Assembly (NCBI RefSeq): GCF_954871325.1
Contig: NC_088776.1
Coordinates: forward strand, 32,722,508 to 32,786,507
DNA length: 64,000 bases
Source of the DNA: Gordionus sp. m RMFG-2023
Taxonomy: Eukaryota > Nematomorpha > Gordioida > Chordodea > Parachordodidae
Direction: 5' to 3'
The notes beneath the pieces were generated by a model. That model saw nothing but the letters and a program-made list of their open reading frames with translations. It ran no database searches and was not told where the DNA came from. The translations under genes were made by a program, and so were the position numbers. Of the stretch, positions 1 to 10,784 are shown piece by piece (positions within the stretch are counted from its first letter, which is position 1; the number at the start of each line of letters is the position of its first letter).

Positions 1-1840
1 GTTAGCCAGGGTGTTGTGTTGAACTGTTTTGTATTTGGTACAGGAACAAAAATAATCAGTTTACATTGTGATGATAGGATAAGTTTTTGTATACACTATG
101 TATATATATTTCTTTTTTATACATCTGTTTCATTGAGAATTCTAAAAGAATTTATTTTCTTGTCAGTTAACTTTTCGTAGATGGATTCTAATCCTTAAAT
201 ATATTATTTTTCAGTTAAAATATATAACTATATATATATATAATCATACAAATCACTCTAACCTAATAGATAAAATGAACATTTTGTGTAAATCTAACCC
301 TTCAAAATCATTACAGCTTCATTTTATTAAGATGACGTTTAAATTTTGTAAATACCGAATAAATAAAATTTTATATATAATAGAATATTTTCTCGTCTAA
401 AAGCGTAAATATTCACTAAATAATGAAAAAAATAATCTCTTCTTTTAAATTTTTCTTAATACTTTGTTACTATATAAATAAGTATTTATTTAAATTCTTT
501 ATATTATTTTCATTTTATTTTAAGTGAAATATTTTGGTTTATAATAATAATAATTTTTTTAAATGTCCTATTGTTTTTTTAAAAATTTTTTGGAAAAAAT
601 TATAACAAAAAATATAAGGAATCTTTTAAAAATAATAATAACAAATAATTGACATAAAATATCTGAATTAATTATAATACTCCTTTATTTTTATTGCGAT
701 TCGTTTTTTAAACGAATAGATTAATGAATACTTTTTATTTATATATCATGAAAATTATTAAATAATTTGGTTAATTTTTTCATATAATTATATTCGCACA
801 TTAAAATTTAGCTCTAAAAAATATTGAAGCAAAAAAATTAAAATATTAATTAATAAATAATAAAAGAATAAAAATTTGATAATTTTGTAAAAAAAATTGC
901 ATGTCTTTTGGAATTAAATTATGTTCTTTTACCAAAGATCGGAAAAAAATTTGAATAAATTTAAATCTGAATGATTTATACATAAAAGAACCTGATATCA
1001 AAAAGAACAACAAAATGCTATAAAAATAAGGTATTTATTTATTTATTTTATATAATATTTAATATAATTAATGCATATTCAAATTTATTCAAATTTTATT
1101 CAAATATTTATTTTTTGCTTTTATGGAATTAATTTTTATTTTTAAATTTATTATATTTATTATGATTTTTTAAAGTAATCAAAATTAATATTAATATAAT
1201 ATTTGAAGTTAATAATTATATTATAATATATTTTTTAAATAAAACAAATATTAGAATATATTTAAAATTTTAAACTAAAAATAAAAATACATTTATTGCA
1301 GAGAACTATGTTCAAAATATATTACAGTATGAGTAGGATAAAAATACGAAATGATATTTCATTAGCATATAGTAGTATTTATTTATTTTTAAGAAAATTT
1401 TAAATCTATTTGCATAAATTTAAATATATTAAGAAATAAAAATTATTTTTTTATATTTTTGTTGCTATTATAAATATATATTACTAAAAAAAAATGTACA
1501 TTTATTTTAAAATAAATTTATTTTTATTTGGAAATCATATTTTCTAAATTTTTATTATTTCAAAAATATAGAAGAATTTATAAAAATAAATGTTGCGTTT
1601 AAAGTCTTTAGTTTTTATCAAATATCGAAATTTCGTTTTAAATATGACTAAGGGAAATAAATACAATTCCTCAAACAAAGTTTTCCGAATTTCACTATTA
1701 ATATTACTAATGGTTTGTGAAACCGATTTTTCTTATTTGGATATAGGAATAACATAACATTATGTATATTATTTATATGTAAATAAATTTCTGCGAAATC
1801 AAGAATAGACAGGTAATATATAAATGATATACATAACTAA
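1..1840. other. AT-rich DNA without recognised genes
   Basis: Long A/T runs and short TA repeats dominate. I see no open frame of note, no TIR pair and no RNA gene. The stretch runs up to the hairpin at 1842. Confidence 0.6.
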
Positions 1841-1841
1841 T

Positions 1842-1889
1842 CCTGAATTCACAGTTAGCGCTATTTTTCGCGTTAACTGTGAATTCAGG
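1842..1889. repeat. 48-nt near-perfect inverted repeat (hairpin)
   Basis: The left arm CCTGAATTCACAGTTA (1842-1857) is repeated inverted at the right edge, ending at 1889, and the pairing extends toward GCG/CGC around a short AT loop. The arms are the only G/C-containing patch for several hundred bases. It could be a tiny MITE or a terminator- or cruciform-like structure. No flanking duplication was found, and function is unknown. Confidence 0.75.
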
Positions 1890-2080
1890 GTAAAACTGTA
1901 AAATATAATAAATTTTTTATATTAAAATAATAGTCAAAATAACTTTTATTTATTTCTTTTCAATTTTATATACATATTATATATGTTGTTTGTGAGTTTT
2001 TCTGTAAAAAAAACTTATCCGAAATATTAAAGAAGGACGAACTCTCTAAATTTTAAATTATGTTCGATAGTAATCTTTTT

Positions 2081-2293
2081 AAATTTGAAAAATTAGATTT
2101 GACCTAAATGTATTCCTGCAGGTATAGATTAAGAGTGCCTATCCTATGAACTTCAGACAATTTTTATATGAATTTTTTTTATATGTAACTAAGTAGTTCA
2201 AAAATCCACTCTAAAACTTATTAAATTCATAAGGTAGGTATACTCTAAATATGAGAGAATACATTTCCAGCAATATCAGATTTAAAATTTAAG
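2081..2293. repeat. Fold-back repeat, family P, copy 1
   Basis: Two arms of roughly 65-75 bases face each other. The left arm runs from AAATTTGAAAAATTAGATTT to ATGAACTTCAGACAATTT. The right arm is its diverged reverse complement and ends near CAATATCAGATTT. Copy 2 at 5189-5420 has the same arms, and weaker similarity continues outward to an ACTTACGA motif in both. A long-TIR (fold-back) MITE is the best description. No coding capacity is seen. Confidence 0.6.
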
Positions 2294-2380
2294 AAAATAT
2301 CCTTGTAAATGTTTTTAAAGAAAATTAGGAGATTCCAAATTCTCACCTATTTCAAATAAACTTACGACATAATATTAGTA

Positions 2381-3468
2381 GATCGGAGCTAGGCAAACCA
2401 ATTTTTAAAAATGGCATATAATTTCCAAATTTTTTTAAATATCATTTTTGTAAAAGTGTTGATTTTGTTCCTTAAGCCACAGTCTTAAGGATTGTATAAT
2501 CACTAAGGAGCTTCCTAACCCATTGCGTTTTCTCATTGGCATAACCTAAAGATGGGAAAGTAAAAAATTTCCCCATCCAAAAATTGTTTACAATATATCA
2601 CTATAAACAATAATTTGAAAATAAAAATAAATATAGTATAGTAATTTTTTTAAAAAAATTTAAAAAAAGAATTTTCATAATAAAAAAATGAAAACCCAAA
2701 ATTATTTTTATAAAAAATATAACTTAGCCAAAGGTCCTAGATAAGTGGACCTAAAGACCTCCAATAAAATTTATTGTGAAAAACCCTGCCTAATCCCCAC
2801 TCTTTAGGAAAATCCTGGATATGCCTATTGGTGTTCTACCTTATAATGAACAGAAATGCCATTTTTATTTCTGAAAATTGTATAAAGTAAATTTAATATT
2901 TTTTAAATGATAACTGCACAATAATTTTTAGATAAAATATTTATATAAATCAAAACATAAAATTTATAAATTTTAGGAAGATCCTTTTGCAATTTTTTTA
3001 AAATAATATCTCATGAAATATGCTGTAAGTATAATTCACAAAATAACCAAAAATTAAATATATATTTTCGAGTTTATTAAGAATTTATGATTAAAGCCTT
3101 GTTTAACAAGCCCCACTAGCGTTATTTTAACTAATCATGACTAAAATATAAGAATAATATCTATACACTATAAAAGAATGTAAACCTTTCTCAAATTATA
3201 AAAGAGGGTTAAATGTAGAAATATAACTTAAATTATATATTTTTTATAAATTTAATATAAATTATAATCTTGTCTTGAAAAAATTTCACAAATTTGACAT
3301 CAAAATTTTTATCTTATATAATAATTTTAATAGTTATTTCAAAATATTTTTTATATATGGATCAGCATTCTAAAGTTATTAGGACAAAATTTAATCTTAG
3401 AGTCTTAAATTAAAAAATGGGATCAAATTGTTTGACTAGCCCCATTATTCAACTAGCCCCGGCCGCAA
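2381..3468. mobile_element. TA-flanked TIR element, family B, diverged copy
   Basis: Its interior matches the better-preserved copy at 61778-62557 in order: an AAACCAATTTTTA block just inside the left end, a CTTCCTAA..CCATTG block near 2510, and a right end in which AAATTG/GTTTGACTAGCCCC corresponds to the GGTTTGTCAAGCCCC of the other copy. The ends are eroded; the left one follows a TA at 2379-2380. No transposase is visible. It is an old non-autonomous copy, with edges good to about ten bases. Confidence 0.55.
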
Positions 3469-4190
3469 TAATAAATATTTTTAAATAATAGGATACTTTA
3501 GAATCAGATAGTAAATTTATTAAACCAGATGCTAACTCTATAAATTCTCTAATCATCATAATCGTGAATTTAAAGATATTTTTAATAAGAGAGAAAATTA
3601 ATCTTATTAATAGATTTTATAAAGGTTTTAATTTATTAAATCGCGTCACATTGTTAGTATAAATATATAGCTTGCAGGCACGTGTGCAGTGGAGGAAGAT
3701 CAGCGGTCAGTCCTCCTCCCAAAAAATAAATATTTTAGATGTCGGCTAAAATATTTTTCAAAAATATTACTATGATTATTAATTTATATTTTATAATAAT
3801 CATCCTACCTCTTATCGTATATATATATATATTCTAATTAACATCTATTTATCACATTCACAGCAGAAATAAATACGCTACTAATTTATTCTATGAATAA
3901 ATATTGATTTCAAATTTTCTTTGGCGTTGTATATCTTCCAATTTAAAATTTCGCACAAATTATTTGTTTGAAACTTTTTAACTGTTGAACTAAATTAAAA
4001 TATTTCCAAAAAATGACATCGATTTGATTGAGAAATATCTGAGAGCATTATATTGGAACTTAATGAATTAAAATAAATTATATGTCAACGTTGACTCAGA
4101 AGCAGCTCTCTATGAATTTATTTCTTGCCTACCTCGACTAATACTAAAAAATAAATCACTTTGCCCAATTTCTTTGTCCACCATCTACAA
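3469..4190. other. Gene-free AT-rich DNA with a small GC patch
   Basis: A short GC patch at about 3676-3720 contains GGAGGA...TCCTCC and ends in CCTCCCAAAAAATA, a phrase that recurs at 8150. The rest is AT-rich and without recognisable features. Confidence 0.45.
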
Positions 4191-4192
4191 TA

Positions 4193-4471
4193 GTGAGACT
4201 GAGGTTAATCGAACCGATTTTTACAAAATTGACTATAGCTCCTGGGTTTTTTTAGATAATATAAAAAATAATATATGATCTCTATAAAGGTGCCTTATAA
4301 AAAATTTTAAGAATATAATCTTTTTTTAAAATTTTATTTTTTGTAAAAGTGAAAGGATGTAAACTAATAAAAACTATGTTAGGATAAAATTTTAATCTTC
4401 TGGTGTATTTAATCTTAAAATGCGATTAAGTGATTTGCCAAGCCCCGAATTTATCTATCCCAAGTCTCCCT
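4193..4471. mobile_element. TA-flanked TIR element, family B, internally deleted
   Basis: The left end (GTGAGACTGAGGTTAATCGAACC) and right end (GCCAAGCCCC, then CAAGTCTCCCT) match the 61778-62557 element closely. The inner AATCTTCTGGTGTATTTAAT block is also shared. Only about 280 bases remain of a family that is about 780 bases elsewhere, so the middle is deleted. TA dinucleotides flank it at 4191-4192 and 4472-4473. It is non-autonomous and has no coding sequence. Confidence 0.75.
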
Positions 4472-4477
4472 TACATA

Positions 4478-4536
4478 AGACAGGTATTCTAAACATAATG
4501 GTATATTTTCAGTAAAATCAGATTTTTAAGTTTAAA
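4478..4536. repeat. Solitary arm of fold-back family P
   Basis: The segment from GACAGGTATTCTAAAC to AAATCAGATTTTT matches the right arm of the fold-back repeats at 2081-2293 and 5189-5420. It lies directly beside the TA-flanked element ending at 4471. No partner arm was found nearby. Confidence 0.5.
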
Positions 4537-5188
4537 AAAACGCGCTCAAAAAATGATTTAAAATTAAAAAAACCACACATTGCTGGTAACATAATAAATA
4601 CAATAATTTTTAAGAATATTTTTGCATTAATCTATATTTCCCACATTTATTTTTAAAATAATTTAATTTATATATCAAATTTTAAATGTACAAAATTCCT
4701 TTTTTAGAGGCATTTATTTTAAGTATTTCATTTATATACATTTAATATTTTATCATTGATTTATATTTGAATTTGTGTATTAGGAATCTAATATTAAGAT
4801 ATTCTTAAATAACTCTTGAAATAATTCTAAATCACAGCGAGTTCCTGCGTATGCGACTGATAGCTTATGAGCCTATTCATAAGTGAATCGCTACTGCGTA
4901 ATTTGTTAATTTTGTATATATCTCATCAGTGGAGAGCGATTTAGCGATATGAGGCTAACTATACATACAGCATTATTGTAATTATATATATTATTCAAAG
5001 TTTGTCAAACTGATATTCATTTTTTATTTTAAATAAGAGTTTATATTTTAATATTAAATCTAGACTTTGACACTAATTATAATAATTTTACAAAATTAGA
5101 TATAATTTTTTCTACCTTTGAATTTTCAAAATAATATCGTGCAGATTTGTAGTCTCTTACTCTTAAATAATTAACGAAGGCTATTTTT

Positions 5189-5420
5189 AAATTTGAAAAA
5201 TCTGATTTTACCATTCTAGCACGTGTAGTGTGCCTGCCCTTTGAATTTCAAACAATTTTTGACTTGACCTCTTGAACTACTTTTATTTATATATAATTTA
5301 TTTTTTTATGTAAATTAAAAAATGCATAACATTTCATGACGAAATTGTTTGAAATTTATAGGGTAAGTGTACTCTACACATACTAAAATACATTTCGGGT
5401 AGAATCAGATTTTCCTATTA
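5189..5420. repeat. Fold-back repeat, family P, copy 2
   Basis: The left arm runs from AAATTTGAAAAATCTGATTT to GAATTTCAAACAATTT. The right arm (GAAATTGTTTGAAATTTATA to AGAATCAGATTTT) is its diverged inverted copy. A loop of about 60-80 AT-rich bases separates them. The arms match those of copy 1 at 2081-2293. No open frame is present. Confidence 0.65.
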
Positions 5421-5804
5421 AAAATTACTGTGGTAAATTATGAGAAATTCCGAGTGTTTTTCCAGAAAAACTTACGAAATCTAACTGAAATATATTATAT
5501 ATATTTCGTGATATGGACAGGTTTGCTTAATATAAACATTAAAAATAATATCAGCTTAGTGAATATTAAAAATTTGGTTTTTTGTTAAAATGATCTTCAA
5601 TCCGCTTATCCCTCTCTCTATCCTAGACGATATTTTATATTCATTTTATTTTTGTCATAGCCCCGGTTTAAAAAATAATAATTTTAAGATCCTGACTAGG
5701 ATGAACCAACCGCCACTAAATATATCTAATAATAATTGTCCCATATAATTTAGCTGTAAAAAATAGTGAGATTGGGATAAAAAATGTTAGATAGGAATTG
5801 AATT

Positions 5805-6061
5805 TAGGGATGTTAATTACTATATTTGGGTAATTACTATATTTTTAGCCATTTAAGCCAATTTTTAGCCTCTTAAAAAATCGACTGACCCAAGTTTTTA
5901 GCCGAAAATTATCACTTTGGCCGCAGGATTTTTCTTAAAGAGATAGCAGCTCACATTTTGAAGAAACTAATATAAATTAAAACGCCTTAAGGTTAACGGA
6001 TTCTCCGGAAGGTGCCTGAAGCTTGATCAGAATCCGCCGATATTTATTCATTACCAAACTA
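5805..6061 (-). mobile_element. GGGTAAT-ended MITE, family S, copy 1
   Basis: Relative to the copies at 15109-15339 and 35187-35385 this one is inverted. It begins with GGGTAATTACTATATTTTTAG, passes through an ACTTTGGCCGCAGG block, then AACTAATATAAATTAAAACG and TTAACGGATT, and closes with ATTCATTACCAAACTA. A short AATTACTATATTTGGGT piece is duplicated at its left edge. It is non-coding; a small open frame at 6023-6238 starts inside its right end. Confidence 0.65.
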
Positions 6062-6633
6062 TTAATTACCCCCTCCCTTCTTAGTCTCTTAAATAATAAT
6101 CAAGAAGATTTCATTATTAAGCTTCAATCTAAAAAAAGGTTTATTATAAGGAAAAATGAAGTATATATTGATGTGGAAGGGAAATCTTATAATATAATCG
6201 ATTTTAATGAAGTAAAAATTGAGATATATTCTTATTGAGTTTTGAGCTTATATTTTTGAAAAAAATTTCAATTTTAATTCTTTAAATGGTTGTATATAAT
6301 TTAGGAATTATATCCTCCTGAGATCGGAAATTTAATAACTATATTTTTTGAAATCAAAGTCAAAGGTCAATAATATATTTGATTTTGTTTAAAATATAAA
6401 TTAATTTATAAAATCATAGAATTTTTTTGATAAATTTAAAACTACTGTAAAACTGACGATTTAGATTCTTTTTAACTTTACATTTCTGGCAAAAATTACA
6501 TTTGAAATTTTTTATTCCAACTTTCTGACTCCTGTCTAAATATTTATCACTAAGGCATAATTTGGTTTCCATCATATATTCATATATATATAATAAATTT
6601 ATAGAAATATTATATAAATTTTCATAGAGATTA
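6062..6633 (+). other. AT-rich DNA with a 71-codon open frame of unknown status
   Basis: An ATG-started frame of 71 codons (6023-6238) begins in the MITE end and runs through residues such as NNNQEDFIIKLQSKKRF and VYIDVEGKSYNIIDF. The wording is mildly protein-like, but it resembles no family I know and has no second exon in view. It may be a decayed coding scrap or chance. The remaining bases show nothing else. Confidence 0.25.
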
Positions 6634-6634
6634 C

Positions 6635-6669
6635 TAGGACATGGTCCTAATTGCTAAGCATTAGCAATA
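6635..6669. repeat. Two adjacent small hairpins
   Basis: TAGGAC-ATG-GTCCTA is followed at once by ATTGCTAA-GCAA-TTAGCAAT (6650-6669, 8-base stem). They lie about 65 bases upstream of the hAT-like element's left flank. Function is unknown. Confidence 0.5.
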
Positions 6670-6733
6670 TTTGAAAAAATCATAAAACGCTAATACGCTC
6701 GATCGCGTATAGGCTATTAGGCCCTATCCTTTG

Positions 6734-7787
6734 ACTCCCCCTTATACCTACAAAAATACGAATCGAATAATGGAATTATTCGTATTCGTTTATATCATAA
6801 TTTATTATTCGTATTCGTATGAATAATAAAATGATTATTCGATTATTCGATTCGAAAATTTTATTTACCATGAATTAAAAAAGATCTATTATAAAATTTA
6901 TTTTGTAAAATTTAACTAAGGATAAAGACAAACAAATTTTATTAGTGAGACAAAATAGAAGCATGCATATATAATATATTTATATACAATGTGGAAAAAT
7001 CAATATAATATCCATATCTATAATGTAGAAGATAAATCTGACAACAGCCAATTTTTCAATCATAAAGTTTTTCGGATTGTTTCCTCCTTTAACGACATTC
7101 TGTATTTTGTAACCATATGAGCTCCAACAGAAAAGAGTCGCTCACATGGGGTTGAAGATCCCTGTATCGACAATATGTCCCTCGTCATTTTAGATAACAT
7201 GGCATTAGCAATATTTTACAAATAAAGTGGTAAAAACTTTAGGCAAAAAGTCAAATTTATGATTTCTCCTTCATCAAATGAAAGAGAAATATCAGGTTTG
7301 CCCGTCATTCTTGATGTGATGGGATCAACAGTTTATTATAATTGTATATGTTATGTGTTATATAAATTACCTTCTTCGTCCATCTCTATCATAAAAGAAA
7401 TTTCTAAAGTAATGGTCTATTATGAGATAAATTAAAATGGAGATTCAAAATTTGGCGCAATTTTCATTATTCCACTAGGAGATTTTATTAAATTGAAATA
7501 ATTTCAAATAATTCCTAATAATAATATATGATTTATATATGATTATTTTCCAATATATATTAATACTATAAATTATTTTAGTCGAATAATCTCGAATAAT
7601 TCGATCGAATAATAGATAAAATATTATTCGACGAATAATAGATAAAATATTATTCGACGAATAATATATTTTCCTTATTCGAATTCGATTCGAATTTTCG
7701 AATCGAATAATTGTGTTATTCGTATTCGTAAAATACGAATCGAATATCGAATAACAAATAATTCGTTTTAGGTATACTCCCCCTTAT
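6734..7787 (-). mobile_element. Degraded hAT-like element with CGAAT-rich ends
   Basis: The ends are inverted: ATACCTACAAAAATACGAATCG at the left, and TTCGTTTTAGGTAT at the right. Both subterminal zones are packed with CGAATAATTCG-type words, including the palindrome ATTCGATCGAAT at 7599-7610. A perfect 12-base direct repeat, ACTCCCCCTTAT, flanks it (6734-6745 and 7776-7787). The minus strand keeps the C-terminal dimerisation part of a hAT transposase. The middle is too short for a full enzyme, so the copy is non-autonomous. Confidence 0.75.
7062..7217 (-). pseudogene. hAT transposase C-terminal (dimerisation) remnant
   Basis: Minus-strand translation gives a run including MTRDILSIQGSSTPCERLFS and then VGAHMVTKYRMSLKEETIR. 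This matches the conserved hAT C-terminal signature, in which a short P-x-S-S-x-x-x-E-R-x-F-S core precedes a K-x-R-x-x-L segment. A stop follows soon after. It lies inside the TIR-bounded element at 6746-7775 and is surely its relic. No BED finger or catalytic region is recognisable in the rest of the element. It is inactive. Confidence 0.8.
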
Positions 7788-10594
7788 TAAAATAAATTTT
7801 TATTCATATTTTTCATAATGTTTTTCTAGGCCGAGGGCCATCTACTCTCTTCTCACTCTCAGGCTGAAAGCAGGGCTAGATAAAGCGTTAGTATTATATA
7901 TACAAAATTATAATTCTATACATTTGTTGTTTTATTAGAGGGCCCCGGTTCAAAGATTTGATGAAGAAATCAGGAAAGGGTAAAAGAATGCTTAGGTTCC
8001 ATATAATCAAGCATTCACTAAGGTTATTTAAATTTTTTATATGAATTTAAAGTTAGTTGCTAAAACTTTTATTAGGACTTATTATATTAAATCATTTTTA
8101 TAAAAAGAATCTATAATTAAAAAACTTAAATTTTAAGCACCCCCCCCCCCTCCCAAAAAATATTTTTTTATATATAAACCAGTGATGCCTCAACAAATAT
8201 AACATAAAATATAGAAAAACTAATATATTAAACAAATAATTTATCAATCTTCTATCAGATAAAGCACTCTAATACTCAAGCAACATATATTGCAGAGGTT
8301 GTAAAAATTAGTCTAATAATTGTACTAAATCTTATATACTAGTTTAATTATCAAAAATAAATTAAATAATCTATAAATAAATCTTATATATATATATAAT
8401 AATAATGAAATTCTAAAAACTAATTAAATAATGTCCCCTCCCTATTTATAGATGGTAAGAAGGGAAAAGATTTCCAAGTAATAGCAATAGTGAATAAATC
8501 TACCCAAAATTTAAATCATATAAAATTAGAATCAGATTTTCATATTATTAAATTAAATTAATTCGCAATAAATATATATAAAAGTAACGCTTTTACCCTA
8601 ACTCGGCTTTCGGGCTGGGATAAGAGAGTAGGTCTAGGATGGAATTCGAGTCCTGCTGATCATAGACAATCCTTAAAAATTGGTCTGTCCTTAAATACGT
8701 TCATAGGACGTGTTCGTCCTAAGTCCAAAAAGGAACGAAGAAAGTTTTATTATTATACATTTAAATGGACATTATATAATAATTTTAAAATTTTATACAA
8801 TATAAAAATTAAATATAACCTAAGGCTTTTTATTATCAATTATTTATTAGTGTTAGTATTAATGTAATTTTTCATAATTTAAAAAGTTTTAACAGATAGA
8901 AGAAGAAAGTAATTGATATAGAAATTGAAGAATTAGAATATAAATATGAAAAGACAAATAAAAAACTAGAAGGAAAATAAAAAAATTTTTACTAAAAAAG
9001 ACAAATCAACCATATGAAAAAATTATGGCTTTAATATAAAAAAATCCTAATCTACTAAGGGGAGAATTGCTAAAAGTAAAATTATTTGTGAAAGCTTAAG
9101 AAGATGACGAGCTATATACTTATTTGTCCTATAAATTAACATATTACGGCTATAGCTAATCTCTTTTTTTCTACTTAATTTATATTTTAACAAAATTAAC
9201 TAATAACATTTCCATGAAGGTGAGTCAACTCAGAGTCCTGCAAAAATTTTAGGATAATTATAATTTTTTTATTCTAATAAACCTCCCACAATCTCCATTT
9301 CCCTTCCACTCCTACTATATTTCAATAATTGCTTTGCATTTTAACCATGCTAGAATTGTCTTTTATCATGATTAGATTATGCTATAGACATCAGCTGCTC
9401 TGAGTTCAGAGTTTGAGCATCATTAGGAATAATGTCTTCTAAAAGTTAGAACTAGAACATTTATTGCTAATATAATCGGTAAAAATATTAGAGTTAGTGG
9501 GTATATTTTACAGGCAGAAAAGCTATTTAAAAAATTTTGATGGGTTGTTGCCCTAAGAATTTTTTGCTTCACAAACAGAAATAGAGGAGACCAGTGATAT
9601 CATATAATTTTAAAAATAATATACCTTGTTATTTCACATTTAAAGCAAAAATGCATTTTTATAAAATACTTATTTTAAACTTTTAAAAATTACCTTGTTT
9701 TAAAAGAGCTACCTGTTGAAATTATCAGCAATATATGATTTGCAATCTAATTTAATTTTTCAAAAGAGGTGTATCTTATAACACTTTCCTTCTTTGTCTT
9801 CATGATACTAGTTACTTGTAACAAAAGTTTTATATCAAAAAACTTATTTAATTGCAATTTAAATTTTAAACGTCAAAAGTAACTTTCTGATTTTCACGTT
9901 TTTACTAATAATTTTTTTTATTTATCAATTCTATATGATAAAGTAATCTTAATTTCATAATGTATTAAAATATTGAGGTTAATTTAATATGTAGGAATTA
10001 AATTTTAATGACCTGATTCAGGTTTTGCGGAATTTGTATTAGTCAATTTCAAGCAGGGATTATTTTGAACTAAAATAATCTAATTTAAATAATCCAATTA
10101 TATTGGCAACTAGAAGCCACTAGTTTGTCTAGGGTTATGAATGAAAATATGAAGCTGTTTTAGTTCTTCCGGGTGATATATAAAATATGTATGAACCTGG
10201 TACATTTATCATATTTGACAATTTATCTCATTCATTTACTCAGTATTAACTTTTTTATAATAAAGAAAATCTAAAAAAATAAACGTCATAGAACACATCA
10301 CGGAAGGATAAAAGGTACAGCGTATATTTTTCATAAACCTTAAATATTCATTTTTTAAAATTTTATATTAATAAAAAACTAAATAATTTTTTTCTTAACT
10401 TTTACATTTAAGCTAGGCTAAATATAACCAACTTTTAGGGGTAACTTCTTGTATAATAAAATAAAATCTAATCCACCTTAATGCCTCTTTCTTACGTAAG
10501 CTTAAAAAGATTTTTGATATGAAATAAACAATTGGTTATTATATTCCATCTTTAAAAAAATCTAGCGAAAATACTTGATAAAAAATTGAGAGTT
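7788..10594. other. Gene-free DNA with minor repeats
   Basis: An 11-base C run lies at 8140-8150. A TAGGACG-TGTT-CGTCCTA hairpin (7-base stem) lies at 8704-8721. A GGAATTCGAGTCC patch near 8640-8655 faintly recalls a tRNA B box, but no A box or cloverleaf goes with it. At 9584 the sequence GAGGAGACCAGTGATATCAT, preceded by TA, looks like a lone left end of the GGGGAGAC elements. No coding region was recognised. Confidence 0.45.
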
Positions 10595-10784
10595 GGGGTG
10601 CGCTTAAAGCCATTTCGCCTATAAAAAGACGTCTCGCCTACAGACATTTTGCCTAAAAAAGTGCCAAAATATGAAAGTTTTTACAATATGAAATATTTGC
10701 TCATCTATATGTAATTTGAGTATTTGCTATTCAATTTGCTCTTTTTGGGACTTTTAGGCGAAAATCTATAGATGAGTACCGGTA
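10595..10784. repeat. Candidate MITE with repeated TTCGCCTA words
   Basis: The left part contains CATTTCGCCTA, GTCTCGCCTA and TTTTGCCTA in one orientation; the right part has TTTTAGGCGAAAATC in the opposite orientation. The outer pieces (GGTGCGC and GGTAC) match only loosely. This is the layout of a short TIR element with subterminal repeats. No target duplication was found. Confidence 0.4.

Noticed and set aside
8600-8670. Possible tRNA-derived SINE or tRNA gene
   Set aside because: Only a B-box-like GAATTCGAGTCC is visible. There is no matching A box, acceptor stem or cloverleaf.
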